Notes: a model not told the origin generated them from the letters alone. A stretch of 64,000 bases of DNA from Acetoanaerobium sticklandii (GCF_000196455.1 NC_014614.1:1720001-1784000), one strand, 5' to 3'; counted from the stretch's first letter, positions 8,628 through 18,018 are shown. Made by a program: numbers and translations.

Positions 8628-10148
8628 CTACATCAAAGGAGCAAATAATCTAAGCACTGAACGTCCAATAGTCTTATACCATTTGATATTATCTAAATAA
8701 GACTTTTCAATCTCAGTACATTTTTCTAGAGTACTAACAAAATCTGTTTTTAAATCTTCTATGCTTGTTGTATTATACATCCACACTCCACATTCAAAAT
8801 GAAGGTATAGGCTCCTATAATCCATGTTAATAGTACCAACAACCCCAAACTTATCGTCACTTACATAGGTTTTTGAATGAATAAATCCAGGAGTATATTC
8901 ATATATTTTTACTCCGCTATTTACCAAGGGCTTATAATAGGATCTAGTTACAGCATGCACATACCATTTGTCACCATGATGTGGAGTTATTATTCTTACA
9001 TCCACACCATTTTTTGCAGCTATACATAAGGCTGTGAGCATTTCATTGTCAATAATCAAATAAGGCGTAGTTATATAAACATAATCTTTTGCATTGTTAA
9101 TGATATTTAGATATACTGTTTCTCCCACTGACTCTTTATCTAAAGGATTATCTGAAAACGGCTGAATAAATCCTCCTTTATACTCATCTATTCCATTTTT
9201 ATATCTATATTTTTCATAATCCTCAGTGCTTGAATCCAAATACTCCCATAAAGATAAAAACATAACCGTTAAGCTCCAAACTGCCTCTCCATCAAAAAGA
9301 ATCGCTGTGTCCTTCCAATGTCCATGAAGCTCTATCTCATTGATATATTCATCTGCTAAATTTATTCCACCAGTAAAACCTACTTTTCCATCTATTACAG
9401 TTATCTTTCTATGATCTCTATTATTAAAAGCTAAAGATAGAATTGGTCTCACAGGATTAAAAACATGGCATTGTATTCCCATATTTTCCAGCTGTTTATT
9501 ATATTCTTTTTTTAACTTTCCTAAACAGCCTATATCATCATATATAATTCTAACATCCACGCCTTTTGAAGCTTTTTCTTTTAGTATATCCAATATGCTA
9601 TTCCACATCATGCCTTCTTCAATAATAAAATACTCCATAAATATAAAGCTCTCAGCTTTATTTAATTCCTCTTTCAAGCGTTTAAATTTTTCCTCTCCAA
9701 GTCTATAGTATTCAGTGTTATTACTGTAATAAAGCGGATAATAGGCATAGTTTGATATATAATGAGATATCTTTGCTGCGTCCATATCTTGTTTTTTTAG
9801 CATAGTATTTTTTTCTTGATTATCAATTAATACTTCTTTTGTCTTTTCTTCTATTTTATTCATTTTACTTACTACTTTTTTAGAAAGACTACTTTTTCCT
9901 ATCAAAATATAAAATAATCCACCAAAAATAGGAAACAGCATAATCGGTATAATCCAAGCAATTTTATATGCCGGATTGCTTTCGTCATTTACTATCCATA
10001 GAACAACGAGAGAACTTATAAAAATATTCACTGCATAAAAATATGTGAAATACTGATAGAATTTAATAACCATGCCTATTATAAGAGCTATTTGCAATAT
10101 TATTGCAAGTCCTAAAAATAAAATACGTGGTATTGTATAGTTTTTCAT
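8628..10148 (-). CDS. cls: Cardiolipin synthase
   Basis: A 506-residue membrane phospholipase-D-family synthase that joins two phosphatidylglycerols. Two or three N-terminal membrane helices are followed by a PLDc_N-like segment, then two HKD motifs: HRKITVIDGKVGFTGGIN and HSKTYVSDDKFGVVGTIN. The C-terminus LFAPLM is typical. AAAGGAG seven bases upstream fixes the start at 10148 rather than 10184. It converges on the P-ATPase gene and is transcribed alone. Confidence 0.92.
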   Translation of the reverse strand: MKNYTIPRILFLGLAIILQIALIIGMVIKFYQYFTYFYAVNIFISSLVVLWIVNDESNPAYKIAWIIPIMLFPIFGGLFYILIGKSSLSKKVVSKMNKIEEKTKEVLIDNQEKNTMLKKQDMDAAKISHYISNYAYYPLYYSNNTEYYRLGEEKFKRLKEELNKAESFIFMEYFIIEEGMMWNSILDILKEKASKGVDVRIIYDDIGCLGKLKKEYNKQLENMGIQCHVFNPVRPILSLAFNNRDHRKITVIDGKVGFTGGINLADEYINEIELHGHWKDTAILFDGEAVWSLTVMFLSLWEYLDSSTEDYEKYRYKNGIDEYKGGFIQPFSDNPLDKESVGETVYLNIINNAKDYVYITTPYLIIDNEMLTALCIAAKNGVDVRIITPHHGDKWYVHAVTRSYYKPLVNSGVKIYEYTPGFIHSKTYVSDDKFGVVGTINMDYRSLYLHFECGVWMYNTTSIEDLKTDFVSTLEKCTEIEKSYLDNIKWYKTIGRSVLRLFAPLM

Positions 10149-10300
10149 GAAGTTTCTCCTTTGAGCCAGTTTTATGCTTTTCAAGCTAATTATATCATAC
10201 CCATATTTGTTACTTTTTCATCAGCAAAGACTTAGCTTTAGGATGTTGATGTTATGTGTAACAAATATGGCTAATGAGTTTGACTAAAGGAAAATTAAAG

Positions 10301-10993
10301 CTAAAGTTCGTTATCTTTTATTAGCGATCTACTAAGAGCTATCTCAAGATTTCCATTACGGCACCTTAGTTCATCAATGAAAGCTTTAGAGTTCATATTA
10401 TCTTTAAAGCAAACTTGATAAGAGAGCTTGAATAAGCTTCCCATATCAGTAGTCTTAACTTGAATAAGCTCCCAGCTATTTAAATATTCACATAAAATAT
10501 CATCAAATAGAGTCTCATAATCCAAATCCTCTGGTATTGTTATTTTTAGTAGCTTTTCATTCTCTTTGCTTTTGCCTATATCAAGCTTTTCATAAATAAT
10601 ATTTGCTGAGCCTATGAGCAGTACAAATACAAAAGCCAGTAAATAATACCCTGTCCCCACAGCTAGACCTACAGCCATGGCCATAAAAATAGCAGTTATT
10701 TCTTTAGCTCCTCCTGGCGCTGATCTAAATCTTATAAGGCTGAATGCTCCCATTACAGCTACTCCTGTCCCTAGATTTCCATTTACTAGAGTTATTACAG
10801 TCTGAACTATCATAGGAAGAAGCGCCAAGGTTATAACAAAACTCTTACTATAAGAGTTCTTATATTTATAAATTATGCTTATAAAATAACCTAAAATACA
10901 TGAAACTACCATTCCTAAGCCAAAATTTTGAATCACACTGAAAGATTCGTTAAAATTATTAATTGCTGCACTATACAATAATTCTGTTGTCAT
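10301..10993 (-). CDS. DUF4956 membrane protein, partner of the VTC protein
   Basis: A 230-residue protein with about four N-terminal membrane helices, including a conserved IRFRSAPGGAKEITAIF segment between helices, then a soluble C-terminal domain of about 90 residues. This matches the DUF4956 family, which is usually encoded beside VTC-domain proteins. AAAGGAGAG precedes the ATG at 10993, and the gene overlaps the upstream VTC gene by 23 bases, so translation is probably coupled. A role in polyphosphate synthesis or export at the membrane is an inference from the pairing. Confidence 0.8.
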   Translation of the reverse strand: MTTELLYSAAINNFNESFSVIQNFGLGMVVSCILGYFISIIYKYKNSYSKSFVITLALLPMIVQTVITLVNGNLGTGVAVMGAFSLIRFRSAPGGAKEITAIFMAMAVGLAVGTGYYLLAFVFVLLIGSANIIYEKLDIGKSKENEKLLKITIPEDLDYETLFDDILCEYLNSWELIQVKTTDMGSLFKLSYQVCFKDNMNSKAFIDELRCRNGNLEIALSRSLIKDNEL

Positions 10994-11696
10994 AAATACT
11001 CTCCTTTATTGTTTTTTTATAGGCTTCTCCATATTTTGAAAATGAATGCTGAAATATTTCCAAGTCTACAAATATTTTATTAAGCCAAATTGGTATTGCT
11101 CCTGATATTTTTATTTCCATAAGCATGAACTCCTTGTCAATGAGGTTAAGTCCATAGCTACCATTTTCCAAACTTAAATCAAAATCTCTATATTTTAGAT
11201 TGTAATCAAAGGTTATTCTCAAGCTTTCATCATTAGCTCCTTTATATGAATATCTGTCATAATAAATGTACATTGCTGGCTTAAGAAAATTATAATAGTT
11301 AAAAAAATATTCAATTTCTTTACCTATCTGTCCCTCTTCTTTAAGAAGTGAAATATCATTTAGATAAGTCTTGCTTTGTTTTACGGTAGACTTTATTCTT
11401 CTTTTGTAAACTACTTTCTTATACTTTTTTTTAAGCTCTAAAAATACTTCATCTTCTGCCTTAGGGTAAGGACTGTAGCTTCTGATTCTAAACTTTTCTT
11501 TATAAATTGGTTTTTCAAGCGATTGCCTAATCAGCTTATATGATGGCGTATCATAGTAAATATTTGATATTGAAGATTTAAAAAATTTATCCTCAACAAT
11601 ATGATTTCTTAGCTGATATAGCAACTCCTCGTATTGAGTCCTTGATATCATGTATTTAAGCTCATATCTCTTAAAATTGTATACAGTAGCGCTCAT
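10971..11696 (-). CDS. VTC-domain polyphosphate polymerase
   Basis: A 241-residue protein with the VTC fold (triphosphate tunnel metalloenzyme type). FKRYELKYMIS at the N-terminus, IYYDTPSY, EKFRIRSYS, FLELKKKY and the basic VYKRRI carry the lysines and arginines that line the tunnel, and FMLMEIKI ends it. Yeast Vtc4 uses this domain to build polyphosphate from ATP. The start at 11696 follows TAGGAG. It is first in an operon with DUF4956. A pair of 11-bp direct repeats lies about 110 bases upstream and is shared with the two-component promoter. Confidence 0.8.
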   Translation of the reverse strand: MSATVYNFKRYELKYMISRTQYEELLYQLRNHIVEDKFFKSSISNIYYDTPSYKLIRQSLEKPIYKEKFRIRSYSPYPKAEDEVFLELKKKYKKVVYKRRIKSTVKQSKTYLNDISLLKEEGQIGKEIEYFFNYYNFLKPAMYIYYDRYSYKGANDESLRITFDYNLKYRDFDLSLENGSYGLNLIDKEFMLMEIKISGAIPIWLNKIFVDLEIFQHSFSKYGEAYKKTIKESIYDNRIIV

Positions 11697-11802
11697 AAAC
11701 TCATCTCCTAGTATAAAAATCTTATGGTCAGTGATGCATAGTATGCTCATTCCTTTATAAATAATCAGCAGCCATAACTGTTTATAACTAGAATATAAAC
11801 CC

Positions 11803-11827
11803 TTAACTTAAAATTAACTTAAAAAAT
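11803..11827 (-). promoter_or_regulatory. Direct-repeat operator upstream of the VTC operon
   Basis: Two tandem perfect 11-bp copies of TTAACTTAAAA lie at 11803-11824. On the minus strand the motif reads ATTTTAAGTT and is followed 16 bases later by TATAAA, so it would occupy the -35 region, as activators of the OmpR/PhoB class do. The same motif precedes the response-regulator gene. Confidence 0.5.
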
Positions 11828-11885
11828 GATATTTTTATAATAATTCTTAACAATGCTAAACAATTTATGCTTTACAAAAATATAA

Positions 11886-11985
11886 AAAAGAAGCTAATAT
11901 GCTGTATGATGCTTACAAAGACTAAACTAATTGTCAATTAGATTAGTCTTTGTAGCTCATATCAGATAGCTTCTTTTGTTATCTT
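11886..11985 (-). terminator. Terminator of the two-component operon
   Basis: A long hairpin whose inner 19-bp arms (about 11934-11975) have one mismatch, with outer arms AAGAAGC / GCTTCTT. On the minus strand it is followed by TTTTTTATATTTTT. It lies 50 bases past the histidine kinase stop. Confidence 0.75.
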
Positions 11986-12032
11986 CAAATTTCTATAAAT
12001 ACAAAATAGTTTACAGCTTTTTATCTAAAGCC

Positions 12033-13262
12033 TTATTTTTTTCTATAAAATTTGACTTTCATGATAAAGTTATTATCATCGTCTGTTTCAGCTGAAATTT
12101 TTGCATTATGTTTATCTACTATTGCTTTTGCAATAGATAGACCCATTCCATTTCCACCTTTTTGTCTTGTCCTAGCTTCATCAAGTCTATAAAATCTATC
12201 AAATATCTTATTTAAATCTTCTTTATTAATTAGTTCGCAGCTATTAGAAACTGACAAAATAGCATCTTTATTTTGAGAAAGCTCAATAAAAATATTCCCA
12301 TCATCCGTTACATATTTGAATGCATTGTCTAAGATTATGTTTACAAGCTGAACTATGCTCCCTTTGTCAGCTAAAATAATTACCCCCTCTTGAATGCTTG
12401 TTTTTACCTTTATATTAGTATAAATGGCTGAAAACTCTGTCATTGCATCTATTAATATCTTACTTAAATCAATTTCATGAAACACAAGGTTGTCAATTTT
12501 TTCTTCAAAGGTTGATAGCATAAGCATTTGTTCGATAAGATACTTAAGCCTTCTAATTTGATTGTGATTGCTAATAGTCCATTTACTTTCCCCAGAAATC
12601 AACTCTAATACCTCATTATTGGCAGATAAAATTGCTAATGGAGTTTTAATTTCATGGCTAGCATTGCTGATGAATTCTTTTTGTCTATTTAGATTATCTA
12701 CAAAGGGCTGAATCGCTTTTTTTGATAAAACAACCAGTAATAAAAATACTATTAATAAAGATATAAATAGCACAATCAAAGAAACTGTAAGAAAGCTTTT
12801 ATTTATATGCTGCTCTTTGCTTATATCTAGAAACACAATCAAGGATGTACCATTTTTTGTACTAAGTGAATATCTATAATTATCAATAGTTCCTTTTGAT
12901 TGTCCATCCTCTAATATTTGGTTCACATAACCTATGGCTATATTAGAAACATCTGCGGCTATGTTAGTATTATCAACTGAAATAATAGAATCTGATTCAG
13001 ATATTCTAACAGTAAAGTATCTATTGAGATATCTTCCTTCAGGTCCTAATTCAGGTTTTTTAGGAGGTCTGTCATCTGGTATTTTATGCTCATCAAAAGG
13101 TATTCTTCCATCGTTATCACTAATTATAGATAGTAATTCATCACTATTTTTATTAGTCTTATATATGTTTGCCATGTTAATGGAAGATAATACAATTACC
13201 ATTACTGTAGCAATTGCAACCATAGCAACTAAAACAAATCTCCACCTTAACTTATCAGTCAC
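12033..13262 (-). CDS. Sensor histidine kinase
   Basis: A 409-residue membrane kinase. Helices at about 8-29 and 156-180 enclose an extracellular domain of about 125 residues with an unusual acidic/proline stretch (IPDDRPPKKPELGPEG). The phospho-acceptor is in ASHEIKTPL (His about 203), with the N box at DNAFKYV and G box at GGNGMGLSIAKAI. No HAMP domain is clear. It overlaps the response-regulator gene by 8 bases. The signal is unknown; the shared operator with the VTC operon suggests a phosphate or envelope signal, which is inference. Confidence 0.92.
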   Translation of the reverse strand: MTDKLRWRFVLVAMVAIATVMVIVLSSINMANIYKTNKNSDELLSIISDNDGRIPFDEHKIPDDRPPKKPELGPEGRYLNRYFTVRISESDSIISVDNTNIAADVSNIAIGYVNQILEDGQSKGTIDNYRYSLSTKNGTSLIVFLDISKEQHINKSFLTVSLIVLFISLLIVFLLLVVLSKKAIQPFVDNLNRQKEFISNASHEIKTPLAILSANNEVLELISGESKWTISNHNQIRRLKYLIEQMLMLSTFEEKIDNLVFHEIDLSKILIDAMTEFSAIYTNIKVKTSIQEGVIILADKGSIVQLVNIILDNAFKYVTDDGNIFIELSQNKDAILSVSNSCELINKEDLNKIFDRFYRLDEARTRQKGGNGMGLSIAKAIVDKHNAKISAETDDDNNFIMKVKFYRKK

Positions 13263-13932
13263 AGCCCACCTCTATCTTATAGCCTAAGCCTCTAATTGAA
13301 GCAATAGTTACCTTTGAGTCTAGCTTTGCAAGTTTCTTCCTAAGAGAGCTAATATTTACCCATACGACATTTATTTCTGCATCTGACTCATATCCCCATA
13401 TCTTGTCCATAATCAAATCTTTAGATAGGATTTGTTTAGAATTTAAAATAAGTAGCTCCATAGTTTGGAATTCCTTCTTGTTCAAAACCACTTGCTGATT
13501 GTTGCATATGATTTGACATGTATCTCTATTTAAATACATATCTCCAAATTCCAGTATATCAGCATTAAAATTTTGTGGCCTTCTAAGCAGGGCCTTTATT
13601 CTTGCAAGTAGCTCTTTCATTTCAAAAGGCTTTGTAAGGTAGTCATCTGCTCCTAGCTCAAGGCCAGTGACCTTGTCATCTACATGACTTTTTGCTGTCA
13701 ACATTAGTATTGGAGCTTTACAATTTTTTTCTCTTAGCTTGCTTAGAACTTGGTATCCATTTAGCTTTGGCATCATTATATCTAATATAATAATGTCATA
13801 GTCTATTTCTTGTGCATAGGAAAGAGCATCCTCTCCGTCATATACTGCGTCCACAACATAATTATTATGAGAAAGCAGCATAACAAGAGCATTTGAGAGT
13901 TCCTTTTCATCTTCAGCCAATAATATCTTCAT
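13255..13932 (-). CDS. OmpR/PhoB-family response regulator
   Basis: A 225-residue two-domain regulator. The receiver has AEDE at the acidic pocket, Asp51 in IILDIMMP, the LTAKS threonine and KPF lysine; the C-terminal winged helix has the RDTCQI... DKIWGYES pattern and the GLGYKIE wing. The start at 13932 is preferred since AAGGATG, which contains the alternative ATG at 13941, is its ribosome site. First gene of an operon with the kinase; an imperfect 11-bp direct repeat like the one before the VTC operon lies about 55-75 bases upstream and points to autoregulation. Confidence 0.92.
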   Translation of the reverse strand: MKILLAEDEKELSNALVMLLSHNNYVVDAVYDGEDALSYAQEIDYDIIILDIMMPKLNGYQVLSKLREKNCKAPILMLTAKSHVDDKVTGLELGADDYLTKPFEMKELLARIKALLRRPQNFNADILEFGDMYLNRDTCQIICNNQQVVLNKKEFQTMELLILNSKQILSKDLIMDKIWGYESDAEINVVWVNISSLRKKLAKLDSKVTIASIRGLGYKIEVGCD

Positions 13933-13986
13933 TTTTACCATCCTTAATTAAAATTTATATCTATCCCATAATATATTAAGCCTCCA

Positions 13987-14008
13987 ACTTAAAATGAAGT
14001 TAAAATTA
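13987..14008 (-). promoter_or_regulatory. Direct-repeat operator upstream of the two-component operon
   Basis: ACTTAAAATGA at 13987-13997 and AGTTAAAATTA at 13998-14008 are adjacent 11-bp repeats with 9 of 11 positions the same. Across 22 bases they match the repeat before the VTC operon at 17 positions. A lone half site, ACTTAAAATAC, is at 15157-15167. Confidence 0.45.
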
Positions 14009-14055
14009 TGCTAATTTAATCAAAGAATGTTAATAACATAAGACTAGATACAAAA

Positions 14056-15042
14056 TTACATCTCTACTTGATCACCAATATTTAGCTCAAGTGCCTTAAT
14101 ATAAATCATTTTTGCAGTTACAATATCAAGCACAGCTGTTCCAACAGTTTTAAAAAAAGTTATTTCGTCACTAGATTCTCTGCCTTTGGTTTTTCCTAAA
14201 AGTAGTTCTCCAAGCTCTCCTGTTACTATAGATTCTGTACATTTATTATTTTTAATTGGATTAATTAAATCCGCACTCTCACTTAGAACTCCATCTCTAG
14301 TATCTACATATACCTTGCCAGCATTAAGTACAGTGTATTCATCAATCTCATGCATCTCAGGAGTATACGAGCCAACTCCATTTATATGAGCTCCTTTTTT
14401 TACAAGTCTTCCATCAAATACAGGATTCTTTGTAGTTGTAACACTAGTAATGATATCTGCATTTTCAATAGCTTCCTCAGAGCTTTCTACAGCAATACAT
14501 TTTATATTGAATTTTTCCATCATTTTTGCTGCAAAATCTTTAGCTCTCTCTATATTAATATCATAAATTCTAAGCTCTTTTATATTTCTTACAGCTAGTA
14601 CTGCTTCTACTTGAGTTTCAGCTTGCCCACCTGTACCAAAAATAGCAAATATACTTGAGTCTTCATTCGATAAAAGCTCTGTAGCTGCACCTGAAACAGC
14701 TCCTGTTCTTACTCTAGTAAGATAAGTTCCATCCATCATAGCACAAACCTGACCTGTCTCCTCATCTAGAAGAATCATAGTTGCTGGTACTGACGGCAAC
14801 CCTTTATTAATATTATTTGGAATAACTGATACAATTTTTATGCCTAGTGCCTTTGATGATGCTGCATATCCTGGCATATATAAGCTTTGCCCACCCGCTT
14901 CTTTTACATTAATATTGGTTCTTAGAGGTATCTCAGCATCATTGCTTGAATAAGATATAAGTGAATCCTTAGCAGCCTTAATCGCTTCCTTCATTGTAAA
15001 AACCTGATTCATATGATTTTCTTTCAAAACTAATATTTTCAT
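14056..15042 (-). CDS. Ornithine cyclodeaminase/mu-crystallin family dehydrogenase
   Basis: A 328-residue NAD(P)-binding protein of the ornithine cyclodeaminase/mu-crystallin family. KIVSV, the arginine in TRVRTGAVSG and the Rossmann loop FGTGGQAE are seen. The region around the catalytic aspartate of true ornithine cyclodeaminase (DxPGKxE) reads GSYTPEMHEID here, which is more like alanine-dehydrogenase or ketimine-reductase members. So ornithine-to-proline conversion, useful for Stickland fermentation, is possible but not secured. AAGGAG precedes the ATG. It appears to be monocistronic. Confidence 0.8.
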   Translation of the reverse strand: MKILVLKENHMNQVFTMKEAIKAAKDSLISYSSNDAEIPLRTNINVKEAGGQSLYMPGYAASSKALGIKIVSVIPNNINKGLPSVPATMILLDEETGQVCAMMDGTYLTRVRTGAVSGAATELLSNEDSSIFAIFGTGGQAETQVEAVLAVRNIKELRIYDINIERAKDFAAKMMEKFNIKCIAVESSEEAIENADIITSVTTTKNPVFDGRLVKKGAHINGVGSYTPEMHEIDEYTVLNAGKVYVDTRDGVLSESADLINPIKNNKCTESIVTGELGELLLGKTKGRESSDEITFFKTVGTAVLDIVTAKMIYIKALELNIGDQVEM

Positions 15043-15212
15043 AATATTTTTCTCCTTATAATATAAGTAAATTCTCTTAACTTTATAATAGATTAAATAT
15101 ACTATAAAATCAAAGGATTCGCTAGAATAAAGAAATTTTATAGAATGATTATACTAACTTAAAATACCCATCTAATTTGATGGGGACTTTAATAAATCAT
15201 CTTAAGATATCC

Positions 15213-17861
15213 TTATGCTACATCGGATAAATGATTAACTTTATCTATTTGTTCATGTGATGTAGAATTATTATCCTTTATAAGCTTATAAATCTGGACT
15301 GCTACTAAAGGTATTAAGGACAATCCAATTACTGATAGATGCTGAGATATATCGAGCTTACTCACCTCGAACATAGTCATAAGAGGCGGGTAATTCATAA
15401 CAAACAAAAGCATTAAGCTTCCTACAATAATTGATAAAATTACATAGATATTGCTAAGAACTCCGATTTTAAAAACAGAAGCTTTAGAACGGCAGTTCAA
15501 ACTATGAAATAGTCTTGATAGACATAAGGTTGCAAAAGCCATAGTACTACCTACTAAATGACTACCGCTTGAAAAACCTATATAATAAGCTATCATGGTT
15601 ACTAATGCAATTAAAGCTCCTTTAGTCGATACCTGTTTAATAAATTCCTTGTTAATAATTGAGTCTGTTCTTTTTCTAGGCTTTTCTTTCATAATACTTT
15701 CATCATGAGGCTCTAAGCCTATAGCTATAGCTGGCAAGCTGTCTGTTAATAAATTTATAAACAAAAGATGTACAGGGGCAAATGGCGCCGCAAGTCCTGC
15801 CACAGAAGCGAAAATCACAGAAAAAATACCAGCTGCATTTCCAGATAATAAAAATTTAATTGAGTTTTTTATATTTACGTAAATAGAGCGACCACTAGAT
15901 ATAGCTTTTACAATTGTGGCAAAATTATCATCAGTAAGAACCATAGAGGCTGCTTCTTTTGAGACCTCTGTGCCTGTTATTCCCATTGCTACTCCTACAT
16001 CTGCCTGTTTTAATGCTGGAGCATCATTTACCCCATCTCCAGTCATAGCAACGACCATAGATTTTTTCTGCCAAGCTCTTACTATCCTAATCTTATGCTC
16101 AGGTGATACTCTTGCATATACGCTAATATTTTCAACAATATTATAAAGCTCATCATCTGTTAGCTTCTCAATTTCGTGTCCCTCTAAAGCCTCCGTTTCA
16201 TCTTTAATTATCCCTATCTGCTTTGCAATTGCAATTGCTGTTATTTTATGATCTCCGGTAATCATCACTGGCTTTATACCAGCTAAAATACAGTCAGCCA
16301 CAGCTTTTTTTGATTCTGGTCTAGGTGGATCCATCATAGCAATCATACCCATGAATATCAGTTCATCTTCATCTTCTAATTTAGGTCTAGATTCATTTTT
16401 GTATTCCTTATATGCAAACGCTAGAACTCTGAGTCCATTTTTAGCTAGACTATTATTATCATGCTTTATTTTAGCTTTAACCTCATCATTTAAAATCTCA
16501 ACTCCATTCGAAGTCAAAATTTTATGAGTTTTGTTAATTATTGTATCTACAGCTCCTTTGGTAATCATAAGATTGCTGTTTTCATAAGCATTTACAGTAC
16601 TCATCATCTTTCTATCTGAGTCAAATGGAAGCTCAAATATTCTAGGATGAGCATTTCTTGTCACTTGCTCATTAATATTATGTTCATTTCCTAAATTCAC
16701 AAGCGCTATTTCTGTCGGGTCTCCAATATTACTGTCCCCTGAAACAATAGCATCATTACATAATACCGAAAATTGTATTAATTTATTTATAAGGCTTTGG
16801 TCAGTAGCCTCATCACTATCAACTATATTATTGTCAACCCATAGCTTTTGAACTTTCATTTTATTTTGAGTAAGTGTACCAGTCTTGTCAGAGCATATAA
16901 CTGATATGCTTCCTAAACTCTCTACTGCATTCAATTTCTTAACTATCGCATTTGATTTCGACATCTTCTGAGTTCCAAAGGCAAGTACAATTGTAACAAT
17001 AGAACTTAAAGCCTCAGGTATAGCCGCTACTGCTAGTGCAACTGCAAACATAAAAGAATCAATAATTGCTTTATCTCTTAATATATCAATAATAAATATT
17101 ATTCCAGATATAATCAAAATTGCTATAGAGAGATTTTTCCCAAAATTATCAAGAGTTTCTTGAAGCGGAGTTTTTCTTGCTTTAGCATTTTCTAGCATCG
17201 ATGCAATTTTACCTATTTCAGTTTTCATCCCAATATCAGTAACTACTGCTACACCTCTTCCATAGGTTACATAGCTACCGGAAAAAACCATATTCTTCAT
17301 ATCTCCAATTGAAACATCATCTTGGCTAATTGCTTCAATCTCTTTTGTAACACTTTCTGACTCTCCAGTAAGCGAGCTTTCGTTAACTTGAAAGCTGTGA
17401 GCTTCAATTACTCTTGCATCTGCGCTTATATAATCTCCTGCATCAAAAAATATTATATCTCCAACAACTAGTTCATTTGATGGTATTTCTTTTTTCATTT
17501 TATCTCTTAAAACTTTTGATACTGGTGAAGACAATGCCTTTAGTGAATTAATAGAGTTATTTGCTTTAATATGTTGAACTGTTCCTAAAATTGCATTTAA
17601 TACTACAACAAAAATTACTACAATAGTACTTTCATATTTTCCTAGAGCTGCTGAAATTATGGCTGCTAAAATAAGCATAATTACCAAAAAGTCCTTGAAC
17701 TGGTCCATAAAAACTTTTATCGGAGTGTCTCCTTTGGCTTCATCTAGCTTGTTATATCCATGCTCTAATCTTCTTTTTTGGACTTCCTGCTCTGATAATC
17801 CATCAATACTTACATCCAAAATCTCCATTACTTCTTCACTGCTTTTCCTATAAAATTTCAC
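15213..17861 (-). CDS. P-type ATPase, probable Mn2+ exporter
   Basis: An 882-residue type II P-ATPase: TGES loop, CSDKTGTLT, KGAVD, MITGDH, TGDGVNDAP and about ten membrane helices. M4 reads PEALSS in place of the PEGLP of classical calcium pumps. A yybP-ykoY (Mn2+-sensing) riboswitch sits directly upstream; in Lactococcus and Streptococcus the same riboswitch controls P-ATPases that protect against manganese, so Mn2+ efflux is the likely job, with Ca2+ possible. The start is GTG with AAGGAGG upstream. Monocistronic as far as can be seen. Confidence 0.88.
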   Translation of the reverse strand: MKFYRKSSEEVMEILDVSIDGLSEQEVQKRRLEHGYNKLDEAKGDTPIKVFMDQFKDFLVIMLILAAIISAALGKYESTIVVIFVVVLNAILGTVQHIKANNSINSLKALSSPVSKVLRDKMKKEIPSNELVVGDIIFFDAGDYISADARVIEAHSFQVNESSLTGESESVTKEIEAISQDDVSIGDMKNMVFSGSYVTYGRGVAVVTDIGMKTEIGKIASMLENAKARKTPLQETLDNFGKNLSIAILIISGIIFIIDILRDKAIIDSFMFAVALAVAAIPEALSSIVTIVLAFGTQKMSKSNAIVKKLNAVESLGSISVICSDKTGTLTQNKMKVQKLWVDNNIVDSDEATDQSLINKLIQFSVLCNDAIVSGDSNIGDPTEIALVNLGNEHNINEQVTRNAHPRIFELPFDSDRKMMSTVNAYENSNLMITKGAVDTIINKTHKILTSNGVEILNDEVKAKIKHDNNSLAKNGLRVLAFAYKEYKNESRPKLEDEDELIFMGMIAMMDPPRPESKKAVADCILAGIKPVMITGDHKITAIAIAKQIGIIKDETEALEGHEIEKLTDDELYNIVENISVYARVSPEHKIRIVRAWQKKSMVVAMTGDGVNDAPALKQADVGVAMGITGTEVSKEAASMVLTDDNFATIVKAISSGRSIYVNIKNSIKFLLSGNAAGIFSVIFASVAGLAAPFAPVHLLFINLLTDSLPAIAIGLEPHDESIMKEKPRKRTDSIINKEFIKQVSTKGALIALVTMIAYYIGFSSGSHLVGSTMAFATLCLSRLFHSLNCRSKASVFKIGVLSNIYVILSIIVGSLMLLFVMNYPPLMTMFEVSKLDISQHLSVIGLSLIPLVAVQIYKLIKDNNSTSHEQIDKVNHLSDVA

Positions 17862-17890
17862 TTGCTAATCTCCCTCCTTATTTTCCAAAC

Positions 17891-17930
17891 AAAAAAGACT
17901 CTACAGCTAGAATTAACTAGCTATAGAGTC
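17891..17930 (-). terminator. Riboswitch-controlled terminator
   Basis: A 14-bp stem (17917-17930 with 17897-17910, one G-U type mismatch) followed by six T on the minus strand. Its first arm overlaps the riboswitch P1 3' arm, so the two folds exclude each other. Confidence 0.9.
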
Positions 17931-18018
17931 TCACTAAACAATAGTGTCTGCAAAGCCGGGACGAATCCGAAATGACGACTTTGAATCCTGCTGTAGCAGG
18001 CAGTTACTCCCTCTATAG
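17897..18018 (-). promoter_or_regulatory. yybP-ykoY (Mn2+) riboswitch aptamer and expression platform
   Basis: Reading the minus strand, P1 (CTATAGAG, 18011-18018) is followed by GGGAGTAA, a hairpin with CCTGC/GCAGG arms, AAAGTCGTCA, then CCCGGCTTTG and CAGACACTATT, in the order and spacing of the yybP-ykoY class. P1 closes with CTCTATAG at 17921-17928, which is also the 5' arm of the terminator stem. Metal binding should therefore hold P1 and break the terminator, turning the ATPase gene on. Confidence 0.88.

Noticed and set aside
11886..11985. Long inverted repeat that could be a small transposable (MITE-like) element
   Set aside because: It ends in a T run in the direction of the kinase operon, has no target duplication that I can see and no second copy in the window; a terminator is simpler.
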